64,000 nt of DNA. It comes from Glandiceps talaboti. Lineage: Eukaryota > Hemichordata > Enteropneusta > Spengelidae. The first letter of the stretch is position 1. Each line of letters begins with the position of its first letter. The position numbers were made by a program, and so were the translations under genes. The stretch covers positions 21,159,902 to 21,223,901 of the forward strand of contig NC_135564.1 of the NCBI RefSeq assembly GCF_964340395.1, written 5' to 3'. Positions 22,681 through 34,770 of this stretch are shown here, in pieces. A model generated the notes under the pieces. It had not been told where the DNA came from. It made no database searches and worked only from the letters and a program-made list of their open reading frames with translations.

Positions 22681-22890
22681 CTGTTGGTACGCATACAGAT
22701 GCTGGTAAAGTGAAATTCCATTTTTTTCCACTATAAGAGGTCGGATTAATACATGTCAATTGTGTATCTCCAGCCACTACGTAACCAGAATCACAACTTA
22801 ATGTTGTTGTATCCCCTATATTTGCTGGGTAAGTACCAGTATAGCTACCATGTTCAGGGGCTGCTGGTTCATCACATTTTGGCCAATTTC
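22681..22890 (-). CDS. Lectin gene exon 4: CCP/sushi domain 1
   Basis: A 210-nt exon, phase 1-1, acceptor TTATTCCAG and donor G|GTAAAG. The 70 residues give [33 protein letters not shown] and SVCVP: four cysteines and the conserved Trp of a CCP module. It follows CTLD-1 across a 5.5-kb intron. The open frame that extends past the donor into the (TG)n tract is not coding. Confidence 0.9.
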
Positions 22891-23932
<1,042 letters not shown>

Positions 23933-24059
23933 CCGTTTCCCGCCCTCTACCTCACAGCAACCTGCCTTGCCTAGCCACTGTAATTTTATGTCAATTCGTG
24001 TTGCTGTATGTGGACTTAAGTTATATGGAATGATGGGTGATAGATTCAGAAAAGATATC

Positions 24060-25470
24060 ACGTGCTTTATTCTGCACGCTTTACCATTTTTGGGGGATAA
24101 TCGTCAACCAAAACAATGGTAGTCCTACTTAGCTTATATGGTACGACACCGCGAAATTGTTTGAGCTGCATGGGTAAATCACCATCTGTACTACGACCAA
24201 AACTTGATCTTCCTCCGGAAATGATGATAATGAAAAGAGGGAGAAAATGAGGAGTTACAGCTAGCAACAAGGGAGGAAAATTCAAGCCCTATTTACCCAC
24301 AGCTATAATCTGTAATGTAGTCATTGAACAATAAAATGGATGAATTGCATGCTGACGTTTAGTTCAGAGAGAAATTACAGACTTGTAGTGTGCTATGTTT
24401 TTCTAAAACATGGTTAAACGAAACTATACCTGATGCAAGTGTTACTATAAATGGGTTTTCACTATGTAAAGGTGATCGAACGAGAGAATCTGGAAAGAAA
24501 AAGGGTGGTGGGGTTTGTGTATTTGTAAATAAGAAATGGTGTCATCCAAATAATATAACGGTGAAACGTACATTCTGTTCACCAACTGTAGAAATATTGA
24601 CGGTTGGAATCCGCCCCTATTATCTACCTCGTGAATTTTCACACGTTCTCGTGACGACTGTATACGTGCCTCCGACTGCAAACACAAATGATGGAGCTGC
24701 TGACATAGCTAACCATGTACATGCCTCGCTCGATTCAAATGCACCTGACGCTGTCAAAATTGTCAATGGAGATTTTAACAACTGTAATCTCAAAAAGTCC
24801 TTACCGAATTACGAACAATTCGTATCCTGTGCTACACGTAAAAACGAATATAGACTTTTTTTACCCGAACGTGATAGATGCTTTACACATTGGTTCCACT
24901 CACCACCTCTTGGTCGATCTGACCACAATTTGGTGATCCTAGGCCTGCTACCACGATATACCACTATGCAGTGGGTAGCTCCTATTAAAAAGGCTGTTCG
25001 CGATTGGTCTGAATAACACACTGATTCACTTAGAAGTTGTTTCGATTGTACTGACTGGAAAGTGTTCGCTGACTCATCTGCAGATATATCAGAGCTAACA
25101 GATTGTGTAAGTGGGTATATTTCTTTGTGTGAGGACAGCATCATCCCTCAAAAGACGCAAACAATAAACCTTGGGTTACCCAAAATATCAAGCACATATT
25201 AAACAGTAAGAAAAGAGCTTTTGAAAAGCAAGATATCGATGAATTGAAGAAAGTGCAGAAAGAGCTTAAGAACGAGATCAAGAAGGGCAAAGAAGCGTTT
25301 AAACGGAAAATCGTAGACATTTTTAAGTGTAACAACATGACGAAGGTCTGAGAGGGTATGTGTCTTATGAGTGAATACAAGGACAAGAAGGGAGGAGTAC
25401 CGGAAGTACAAAAGGATATAACCATATTTAAACTGATTGCCTTCCATGAGGCAATTTAATAATTTTTGCA
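24060..25470 (+). pseudogene. Decayed LINE fragment: endonuclease and start of RT region
   Basis: The frame 24390-25016 shows an APE-type LINE endonuclease: CFSKTWLNE, GGGVCVFV, VYVPPTA, NGDFNN and PPLGRSDHNLV. Upstream, broken frames give PYLPTAIICNV and MDELHA, typical of the start of the domain. Downstream, out-of-frame pieces (CVSGYISLCEDSI, then KRAFEKQDIDELKK-like text in shifted frames to about 25450) correspond to the stretch before the RT. Several frameshifts and stops show it is dead. It sits in the intron between exons 4 and 3. Confidence 0.8.
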
Positions 25471-25489
25471 AGAAATTTAGCTCTATACA

Positions 25490-26375
25490 TCTGCGATTTT
25501 TTTAAGTCCCAGTGAAAGTTAGTTGTCAAAAATGTTGTTCAAATGCCGGCTTCCTATTCTCAACTCAATACATGAAAGCTTGCAATCCTCGGCTTTTGTT
25601 ATCCCCTACATACCCGGGAAATGTACACCCGTTTCCACGGCAAATAATTAACGAAATTCAAACACGCATCAGAAAGTTTGCATACTTCATAGTAGTGTTA
25701 GGTTGTTTTCCGTTGTTTCCTACAGTAATTACGACGTGGAGTTTGACCGGGAGTAACACTGGAAGTCGGCTACATGGTAACCTTCAGCCACGTAGGCAGG
25801 TCACATGGGGTATATTTTCCCGCTATTCCCAAACATGGAATACGGCCTCGAAACATAAGTTTTATTTGTAGTTCATTAGCTTAATGATTTTGGCGGGGTT
25901 TTAGTGTATAAAAAGGGGAGAGTTTCCGAGATTTCGTTAGTCAACCTGGGGACTCACTGGATGCTGTAATTTCGGGGAGAGAGTACTCCGTACTTTCGCT
26001 ATTTCGTAGCCGACTTCTCCACACTCACCGACCCGGCAAGCTACACTGGTTAGCCCGTTGGCCTGGTTCGTACATGTGACTGTGGTAGATGCTGCACGAG
26101 TTGCGAGTTGTATAGTGGGAAACTGGCCTTGTCAATACAAAACTAGACCTCTATACCTGACGTACCAAACTGCTGTCTTGTATATCCTTTAGTCTGAAAT
26201 AAAAGTGACGGTTAGTCTGAAACGTACTTGCTGTGCGTTCTGCTCGTTAAGTGTAATTTATTGGGGTGCGAGACGTTAACCTTGCTGCGATCCCCGATCG
26301 CTCCATCTTACTGAACAGATATTACGTGGACTTGGACTCACGGGGCTATTTGCTGGTGGAACGGGGATTCGAATA
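25490..26375 (+). mobile_element. Possible solo/5' LTR with promoter, poly(A) signal and tRNA primer-binding site
   Basis: A TATAAAAA box at 25907-25914 followed by GGGGAG, an AATAAA at about 26198, and TGGTGGAACGGGGATTCGAA at about 26353-26372. The last reads in reverse as the 3' end of a tRNA (T-loop TTCGAAT through terminal CCA), which is the form of a retroviral-type primer-binding site. LTR borders were not fixed and the body of the element is missing; hAT-like sequence begins soon after. The composition is more GC-rich than the neighbouring intron. Confidence 0.45.
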
Positions 26376-26399
26376 GGTTCCCACGGTAGACAAATAGCA

Positions 26400-27280
26400 C
26401 GCACGGGGCTCGAGTGCGACAGTAGCACCGTAACAGTTTACTGCAATAACTTTAATACAGTGAGGTGATACGGTATTATTGCCCTGCTTCGCACCTGGGT
26501 AAAGTGTATACGTACATTCTTGTTTCGACCGAGATCGACAGACGCACCATCTGCTACAAATCCTATAAGTTGCTGCTTCCATCTTTCATCAACTTTGCCA
26601 CATAGTTTTTGTCGCACTAACACTACCATCGGCATGTGTGTGTTGAACTTCCTTCTGTCCCACTAAATTCACCACAAGTTTACAAGTCGGTCTGTCTACT
26701 TGTCGCATGTAGACTATATTTCACACTCCTGCATCGCTCTATCAGTGTCGCCGTCAATCAAAATAGAAATATATTTAGCTTTGTTTCTGATATCATTAGC
26801 TAAGTCATTCCTAATTCATCCAGCAATTGTTCTGGATTTAATACCTATGCACGCCATTTATTTGAGCAGTAGCAATAACTCGGAAATAGTGAAAATAGCA
26901 ATTCTTGTTTGGCTATCAGATTTATCTTTATTTATCTATATTTATCTTTATTTTCATTTCTGTTATTTTGTTATCACCATTTATTTTGTTATCACCACAA
27001 GGGACTGGCCGCCACTGGTTTCGCTAAATACATGTCTTTGAATTCGCTCGAACGTGTGTCATCGAAATGGAGTGTTCCATTAAAATTGTTTGTTTTTTAA
27101 TCAATTTTCTCTCTTCCAAAGCGAAATCAGACTTTCGAGAATTTGCACCGTATTCTGTAAACACTGCCATCTATTATGTACTTGCTGTCTTCACTGGTAT
27201 GAATGTTCATCCACTCAAATTATTCAAGCCATCGTGCCATTTGACATCTTTAGATTTTCCAGACTATGACGATTGATCTT
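26400..27280 (-). pseudogene. hAT-like transposase remnant
   Basis: Minus-strand frames give SILIDGDTDRAMQECEI near 26740-26800 and LIGFVADGASVDLGRN near 26520-26575. The spacing and wording match hAT-type transposases (the S...DGSTD and GxxxDGASV blocks). Further upstream to about 27250 are weak echoes of the associated zinc-finger region. Frames are broken several times. It lies in the intron between exons 4 and 3 of the lectin gene, on the same strand as that gene. Confidence 0.6.
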
Positions 27281-28423
27281 TTCAAGCCACCACATTTGAA
27301 ACATCACTTGTTGTCTTGTTGTGATTATAAGGTTGTTCATTATTTCCATCACTTGTACCTGGCTTACTAGCTGCAGAAAAGGAATGATTTTAATGTCGCT
27401 TACTCATACTGGAAGCGGTGGTGGTTCTCTGCTGTGTAGGTACTCGGTCAAACTGTCATGATTTGTGAGAGAGGTTGAACTAAAATCTTTAAAATCACCA
27501 AAGTCAGGGGCAAACAGGAGTAGCCAATGAAAAACCAGAAAGGGGCAAATTGTGTCAAAATGGAAGGTTTGCCTACATAGTAATGTACAACAACAAACCT
27601 ATCAAATCTGTGTACACTACTCACGTGAATGGTCGTCTATTGTTATATAATGGAAGTGTCAATCAAAACTAATGTCAACAACGTTGTCTGTCTTCATATG
27701 TTTTGATACATTGGAGTCAGAAATGTCAGTCAGGATAATTAGTCTACACTGTGACATATACATTACTTGCAAGTTTGACCTTCAAAATTGCCGGTAAAAT
27801 GCCAGTAAATTTGAAATTTCACAGATTAATATACAAGTAAATTTAGAATATCCCCTGCTGAATGCCAATATTTATAGAATTCACCGGCATTGGAACATTT
27901 TTCACCGGCAACTTCCTAGGCTGCTCGGACGCGGGAGTAGCGAACGAAGTAAAAACAAGATTTTTAATTTTGGAAGAGATCGTATGAAGTTATGTAGGCA
28001 AATTCTCCAGCATCACGGTTTGCCTGCAGATGTGATCTTACATGTAATAATGTGAAGCTTTTATAGAAGGTTGTAGCACAGATCTTACGGTAGGCCAAGA
28101 AAATAAAAGAATTGTTTCTGGTCAGTGTGCATCACTTAAGTACCCCGCTTCGATCTTTTTTTCTCGTGTTTGTCCATCCAATGCATAATCAGGTACCAGT
28201 TCAGGTTGGTGTGTTTGAATACCACGTGCTTTAAAAGAAACTTATGAGTCAAATATCCAGAATTTAGGCTCAAGCAAAACGCATATTTTGCTTCTCATAC
28301 TTAGACGTACGCGTCATATGGTTTAATTTTTAAAAAAAAACATTTAGTAATACTTCAATTAGTATACATCTTAGGTTTGATCTAGACATAAAAGTACACT
28401 TGTCAATAATATAGGTAGCATAC
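27281..28423. other. Intron sequence, no other feature
   Basis: Rest of the intron 5' of CCP-1 up to the CTLD-1 donor. No element recognised; CCGGTAAAATGCCAGTAAAT-like words near 27790 repeat imperfectly. Confidence 0.5.
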
Positions 28424-28858
28424 CTCTTTCGCAGATATAGCCAACCATAGTGTTCCAATTGTAATCCTCTAGCTTAAATACGCTTGAAGCTTGTCCGTGT
28501 TCTGTCAATAATGCGGTGTTACTAAGTTCTCCTTCATTGGGTGCATTATATCCAGCATCCCACATTCCATTGTAAGACCAAGAATGTCCCGATTGCCATC
28601 TCCAAGTTCCCTCGGTGCCTTTATCTGTTCCTGATGTCCAGTATCTTTCAAGTACATTGTCTTTGCCGAAAGTTGCAAGATGGTCAGATAGAAATGTTAA
28701 CTCGGCGTCACTTTGTATCGCCAAAACATAGGCTCCCTTTGCGGCACATTCAGTTTCAGCTTCTGGAAAAGTTTTCTTTGCTGCATTTGTGTAGACATCA
28801 GACACATAGTAACAGGAACCACCATAAGATACCTCTTCAGACGTGCATGTTACCGCCG
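28424..28858 (-). CDS. Lectin gene exon 3: C-type lectin domain 1
   Basis: A 435-nt exon, phase 1-1, acceptor TTTCTCCAAG and donor G|GTATGC. The 145 residues form one CTLD: TCTSEEVSYGGSCYYV, ETECAAKGAYVLAIQS, RYWTSGTDKG, WRWQSGHSWSY, NAPNEG and GYICERG at the end. The opening matches CTLD-2 (EE-GGSCY). The second disulphide pair is missing: the position of MCG in CTLD-2 reads NTALL, and the loop before the last Cys (YNWNTMVGYIC) has no Cys. EPN is not present and WND reads WNT. The fold is clear but calcium-dependent sugar binding is doubtful. Confidence 0.92.
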
Positions 28859-28904
28859 CTTGGAGAAAGAAGGGAATGGATCAGAAGCGTCAAAAATATA
28901 ATGG

Positions 28905-29045
28905 AATTGACGTGTCGACACTGCAAATAGTATGTGATAATCAGATAAATATGAAAGTGTTTTACTAGTACACAACATTGACGTGTCGACACTGCAAATA
29001 GTATGTGATAATCAGATAAATATGACAGTGTATATGAAATATGAA
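28905..29045. repeat. 71-bp tandem duplication
   Basis: ACGTGTCGACACTGCAAATA and the ~50 bp after it (TATGTGATAATCAGATAAAT) occur at 28910 and again at 28981 with one or two differences. It lies just upstream of the CTLD-1 exon. Confidence 0.9.
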
Positions 29046-29273
29046 AATGTTTTGTTAGATAAAATAACTTACTTGTAATATCATACACCCTGAAACGCAT
29101 TGAATCACCCTAGGGTGAAGGTATGTATTTTTGTAATATTTATTTTTGTAGTTCTATTGTAGCTGATCAAATCAAATTGATTTTGGGGTCAGCGCCCAAA
29201 ATCAGCGCCCTCAACGGCGACCATGATTTCAACCTTTACTACACTATTTACGGATAAGAACGACCATTGATTA

Positions 29274-29995
29274 ACATGTACTGTGTCTGTTAATAGTATT
29301 TTAACAATTTTCAGTCAATATATTGTGGTCTTCTAATCAAAAAACGACACTCCAGCAAGATTTAAACTTGTTCTACACAACCTACGGATAATATTGACCG
29401 CTGATTAACAGCTAGATACAATGTCTTTTTATAAGTAACTGATCAGTGTTTCATTGTTGTGTTGAAAACATGCCACAGTTGCAGCTAGTGCGGCTTTATA
29501 AGAGTTGGAATGGTGTCTTCAAGCATAGCTGAGTGGGATACTTATTATATATTCTTACATTCATCTGTTGTTGTTATTTAGAGGACTGGTGATAATTGTG
29601 ATTGGTATGTGTTTATTGCATTGTTGTGTAGTAAACATGTACTGTGTCTGTTAATAGTATTTTAACAATTTTCAGTCAATATATTGTGGTCTTCTAATCA
29701 AAAAACGACACTCCAGCAAGATTTAAACTTGTTCTACACAACCTACGGATAATATTGACCGCTGATTAACAGCTAGATACAATGTCTTTTTATAAGTAAC
29801 TGATCAGTGTTTCATTGTTGTGTTGAAAACATGCCACAGTTGCAGCTAGTGCGGCTTTATAAGAGTTGGAATGGTGTCTTCAAGCATAGCTGAGTGGGAT
29901 ACTTATTATATATTCTTACATTCATCTGTTGTTGTTATTTAGAGGACTGGTGATAATTGTGATTGGTATGTGTTTATTGCATTGTTGTGTAGTAA
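29274..29995. repeat. 361-bp tandem duplication, near-identical
   Basis: The block beginning TGTACTGTGTCTGTTAATAG is followed 361 bp later by a copy that appears identical along its length, ending in GTGTAGTAAACA. An older, diverged partial copy precedes it at about 29225-29275 (CTACACTATTTACGGATAAG versus CTACACAACCTACGGATAAT). No coding content. Confidence 0.92.
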
Positions 29996-29999
29996 ACAC

Positions 30000-32900
30000 A
30001 AGTTATGCATATGTTTCATATACCAACAACTCTGTGATGTTGATATATAGGTAAAGACATGTATGTGTGGACTATATTATCTCAAATGTAAATTGCCCTT
30101 TTGACCAATACGCACACCAGAAGACGTAGCCAAAACACATTCTGACCATAGTAATAAAGCCAGCAGCATATTCGTTGAATTTATCGTACATGCAAGCTGT
30201 TTATTGTTCTTTCCCGTAACCATGGCATTGTTCCACATGGCCGTTACAATTGTATAGTTCCCTCAACGACTTGTTGATTGAAAAAAAAACTTCATCAAGA
30301 AAGTAAAAGATAGTTTAAAATAATTCATTAAAATTTAAGAGTAAATGTTCAACTGTATCGGTTTTGATCAAGCAACATGATCACTTATTTCCACAAATTG
30401 TACGCTATTTGCAGATTATGAAAAATTTAAGGTACTTTTTGTCGCTATTGCAATGCTGTAAAGTTAAACTCGTAGTTGACTGGGACTAAAGGGACACAAG
30501 CACAGCTTATAGTTTTTATGGGCATAACTGTTGCAGCCTAATTACACAGGTACTCGTAGTGTTCTAATTACTGAACTATACTTAATCATGATTTGCAATT
30601 TACTGAACTTAAACTTAATGATATTAAGATATAGCTCATAAACGATCAGATGACGTAATTTAGTACACGTACTATAATTGTTTTAATTCTTACTCTGCAA
30701 TCAGTTGTTCTAACAATGCCAGACGACACTTGTGCTATGTCATAGAAAGCACACATCGATCGACATATAACTATATAAATTTCATTATTAGTCTAAGGAT
30801 TATTTGATCAAAAAGTTTATAAACTCAGCTCTGGCCAAAATATTGTCAAAATTACTTCGTCAGCTGCTTGTAAATGGTTCGCAACACTTGGATAAGTTGT
30901 TTAAATGTTTTTTTTGTCCCTTCGAGTAGTTCATTTGCATAGCCATGAGAATATTGACCTTGTATGGAAAAGTGTCTATACAGTAACTCAGTAGAGATCT
31001 CAAACCGCGTGAATTCCAATGGAAACTACTTCACAGGATTTTACGATGTAACAAGTATTTGTTTTATTGAAAAAAGGTCGATTTTATGACATGTAAGTTT
31101 TGCTCAAATGTCGACTCTTTAGAACACAGATATCTTGAGTTCGATTTGTCAAGAGCTATGTGTTATCGAATCTCAACAGCTCTAACGCACTATTTACAAA
31201 TGGATGTTCATTTATCAGGTACTGAGATCATTTTCAACTATCAATTTTAACAGATGAAGAATACATAGCTAATCTTTTGATACTGGTAGGGAAGTGGTCA
31301 AGTCATAAGTATTAAGTGTCTGAAGCGAAGATACCATTGAACCGTATGTTGGAACTTGAATTTAATTCCAGGTATAAAATAGAGAAAGAATTGAATGTTA
31401 ATGAAAGAAGAGTAGACTAGAGGTTTTTCGAAAACTTATAAAAATTTTGCAAACATTTTGAGGTATGTGTATTTTATGTAAGACATTATATTGTTTTGCA
31501 TAATCAATCATAATAAAAGACACAAAAACTCAGCTTTTGTCACTTTAATCAACAAAACTGAAAATCATGATAGTTTATCTTGAATCCAGGATGCACAGAA
31601 TAACGTTAACTGTCTGTGAAATGTTGATTTGTTTTTTTAGCAGCAAAAATAGATTTCTATAGTAAATGAGAACAACGAATGAGCATGCTGTCGATGGATG
31701 GATGGATACCCTTCTGTCTATGGTGAAAAGATGTTGTACTGACATTCTTCAAAAAACCAAACGCTATAAAAGCCGCTTACTATTTCATTCAACCAGTAAA
31801 AAAGAAAGAAAAATGTGAAAGTGTCATTCTGGGAAAGAACATTCATTGATAAACAAGGTTGTAATGTCGCTGGGTTAAAAAAAATTAAGTTTTCAATAAG
31901 GCGTAAAATAATTGTGTGATTCCGATTACATTCAATTCTAAAATAGGTGGGGTAGGTAGATTTTTTATTTCATTTTAATTGGGTTTTTTTCATGTGTGAG
32001 TGTCTAGTTCAAGTTTTCCATTGTTTTCCAAATGATCTCTGTGTTGTTTATTTCTTCCTATCAGATGTACATCAATTACAGCTTGGGAAAATAGTTAAGT
32101 CTTTTTAAGTTGATGTCAGTTTCCACACCCACTATTTCTTGCGAGACTTCACGATTTGCGCGATTTTATTATTATTTTTCTTGAATACGTAAACAAAAGT
32201 TTAGGGTCTTTTTTTATTTGGCCTAATAATGTATGATTCAGTAATACCACTACTGAAAACATTGATACAGAAATAGTTGAAGAAGGTGACTTGTTAGTGA
32301 CAAAACAAATCCACCTGTACGTTGAAATCGGTTTTTAACCAATGCAATGGTCGTGATATTAGGTAAAGCCATGTACATGCTATGTTAGATTACTGTCAAG
32401 AAATTATTTGAAACAGACATTTTTCTAGCTCATAACGCAACGTGAGCCTGACTGCGTCATTACCTGTCTTACTCTTTACAGAACGTCTATTATAAGAACA
32501 CAAGCAGGATAATACACCTCAATTGAATTATGTGTTCGTTTTAACGGTCGACTTGTACAACATACTTAGACATTACTTGAGTAGTTCTGCGTCTTTCTAC
32601 AACATTTAGAACAGTCTAACCAGAGAAGTGCCACAGTCATCTCACCATTACTAATAAATTCCTTTTCTTGCAAATTTCACATTTGACGCTGGTTGCTATT
32701 ATTCTGCCAGTCTGCATCATACAGACGAAGACAATCTTATATCGGCACTATTCAGTGTATTATTGGGAACTTGTGAAAAGTATGTTGAACAAGTATTATG
32801 AACACTTATGAACATTTGCTCTTGATTGTTTAACTCAACTCCACTGGAATGAATAGTTTGACTTCACATTCTATCCAAGTTAAGGTGACGATCTCATTTT

Positions 32901-33100
32901 ACTAGTTGGCCTACAGGTGCTTCATTTGATATGACAAAGCTGAATCTGTGCTCCCATTCGGCGGCATTATCAAAACAAACTGTTACTCGAATTTGTTTCT
33001 TCCAAGTATGGTTATGACTAGTGTAACTAGTTCAGTGCATCAGAACTGGTTCATCGCTTAAATTTCGATTGAAAGCGAAGTAAGTTTGTGATAGGTATAG
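30000..33100. other. 3.1 kb of intron without recognised features
   Basis: Part of the 9.5-kb intron between exons 3 and 2. AT-rich, no long open frame, no tandem repeat beyond short homopolymers, no transposon motif seen by eye. Confidence 0.6.
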
Positions 33101-33104
33101 TCTT

Positions 33105-33845
33105 CAGTAATTACCGGTACAAGTGCGAGGGAGCGTGGGAATTCAGCCTTAGGCTTGGGATGTTCTGTAAAATGTGGCCCTTCCCGATTCCGTTGTGCTA
33201 AAAGGTGGCCCTCCCTCACTTTCTTATCTCTAAAAAATGACCCTCCTCCATTAAAATATTTCAAAAGAATGACTTAAACTAGTGTCAGTCAGAGTAAATG
33301 GACACTGTCCTAGAATCAATGGTCAAAACATAATCTCACCGCTGACACCACGTTAACAGTAATAACGACATTGATTATTTCCCACTACTACCACATGAGT
33401 GTGTGAAGGCACTATATTAATCCATATCTGTGTTTGTAACTCAGAGTTGAAGGCCAGAACTGCAAAATTCATTGATTAAATTCACAACATGGTCGGGTCG
33501 AGGTCTCCACAACATTACCTCTAATATCTTACCCATCTGTTATGTTTCCACAATTGATTCGTTACATCGATTTGATATGGTCTGCCATTACGGTATCCTA
33601 ACCCTAACCATAACCTTATCAATGGCAGCAATGGGTTGTAGAACTGGTGGCAGCCGACGGTGGAGTGCTAATATTACACAATAATGTAAAGTTAGACAAT
33701 GCAATGAGTCAAAGTAAAATATGACCACCAAATGATTCCATTTTCTAAAATATGTCCGTCCCCAAGAACCGATTTGTAAAATGTGAAGGTCCACCCCCTA
33801 ATTCCATTGGCCATTCACCTTGTAATTACTAAAGGCTCCCTTACT
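33105..33845. repeat. Dispersed repeat, copy 1 (GGCTCCCT-ended family)
   Basis: About 740 bp sharing an ordered series of words with 38840-39545: CTCCCTCA.TTTC, AGAGTCAATGGT/AGAATCAATGGT, CACCGCTG.CACCA, GACATTGA, TTCCCACTACTA and ATTAAT.CAT.TCT. It ends with AAAGGCTCCCTTA, while the left edge carries AGGGAGC, so short inverse ends are possible. Non-coding. Confidence 0.7.
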
Positions 33846-34686
33846 TCATGTAAAAGTACATATGTACACTGGGGTCGTTCATTTGGTGGAATTTAGATCA
33901 ACTAACTCATCAAGAATACATATCTTGTTAGTCCCATCTGAGTTTTGTATGAAATTTATTTTTAAACAGGACTCCTAACACTTTTGAATTTTATAAAAGG
34001 TGAGCGACTGCGCCCTCTTTGACACGACCCGAATAAAATCCAGTCAGCTGTCAACAAGCAAATGAATTGGGTTTTTTGGACTTTTTATATTCAATTTAAA
34101 ATCATGGTTTATTAATCAGCCGTGCCGTGCTATAATATTTTCGCTATCAATTTTAGTGTTCCAATTTAACCGGACTGATATAGAAAACTAATGTTTTCGT
34201 CATCTCATTGTGAACGCATCCCTGGGAGAATGATCGAAGGTCCCTCAACCTGGGTGTGGTCTATGCGCCTAGCCTATTTGAATTGACAGCATTCATGCAC
34301 ATGACAATGATGACTTCTTTAAGAGACCTCAGTGACAATTGTTCACAAGGGATAGTTAATCCAAACTTATAGACAAACCTTGGAAACGTTCTGGCGTAAT
34401 GCACTTGAATAATATTGCTTGCCAAATCAAACAAACTGAAAGACACTAAGAATTAGCTGATGAGTTTGCCATTTGAATGCCAGAGTGAACGAGCACTGCC
34501 ATAGATCTCTGGAGTGAAAATCCACTACAATAGACTCTGGAGTGGACTCCGTTTCAAGAGGTATGGTCCACCAATTGCAAACGCAGATACTATATTCCAT
34601 TCTACCCCTGATGAGTGAGGACTACGCACCTCACGAAACAGTTCTGTAGGGTCTATAGCATATAATTTGGTTCAAATTTTCAATAC

Positions 34687-34689
<3 letters not shown>
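33846..34689. other. Intron sequence, no clear feature
   Basis: Unique-looking sequence. The segment near 34480-34560 (GAACGAGCACTGCC ... GTGAAAATCCACTAC) is echoed at about 37170-37200, which points to another old dispersed repeat. Confidence 0.5.

Positions 34690-34767
<78 letters not shown>
34690..34767. repeat. (AT)n microsatellite
   Basis: About 78 bp of TA dinucleotides immediately 5' of a LINE fragment. Confidence 0.97.

Positions 34768-34770
<3 letters not shown>

Noticed and set aside
22349-22736. Cys/Val-rich and Thr/His-rich frames
   Set aside because: Artefacts of the (TG)n microsatellite; only the CCP-1 exon part on the minus strand is coding.
25512-25871. 119-codon plus-strand frame
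   Set aside because: Lies inside the LTR-like region and has no recognisable protein content.
26340-26375. Possible tRNA gene on the minus strand ending in TTCGAATCCCCGTTCCACCA
   Set aside because: The sequence upstream cannot pair to form the T-stem or the rest of a cloverleaf, so it fits a primer-binding site better than a gene.
29071-29107. A 37-nt segment on the minus strand with acceptor CACCCTAG and donor A|GTAAGT, encoding GDSMRFRVYDIT, upstream of CTLD-1
   Set aside because: Its length breaks the phase-1 pattern: it would enter from a phase-0 intron, while exon 2 ends in phase 1. Exon 2 joins exon 3 in frame without it.
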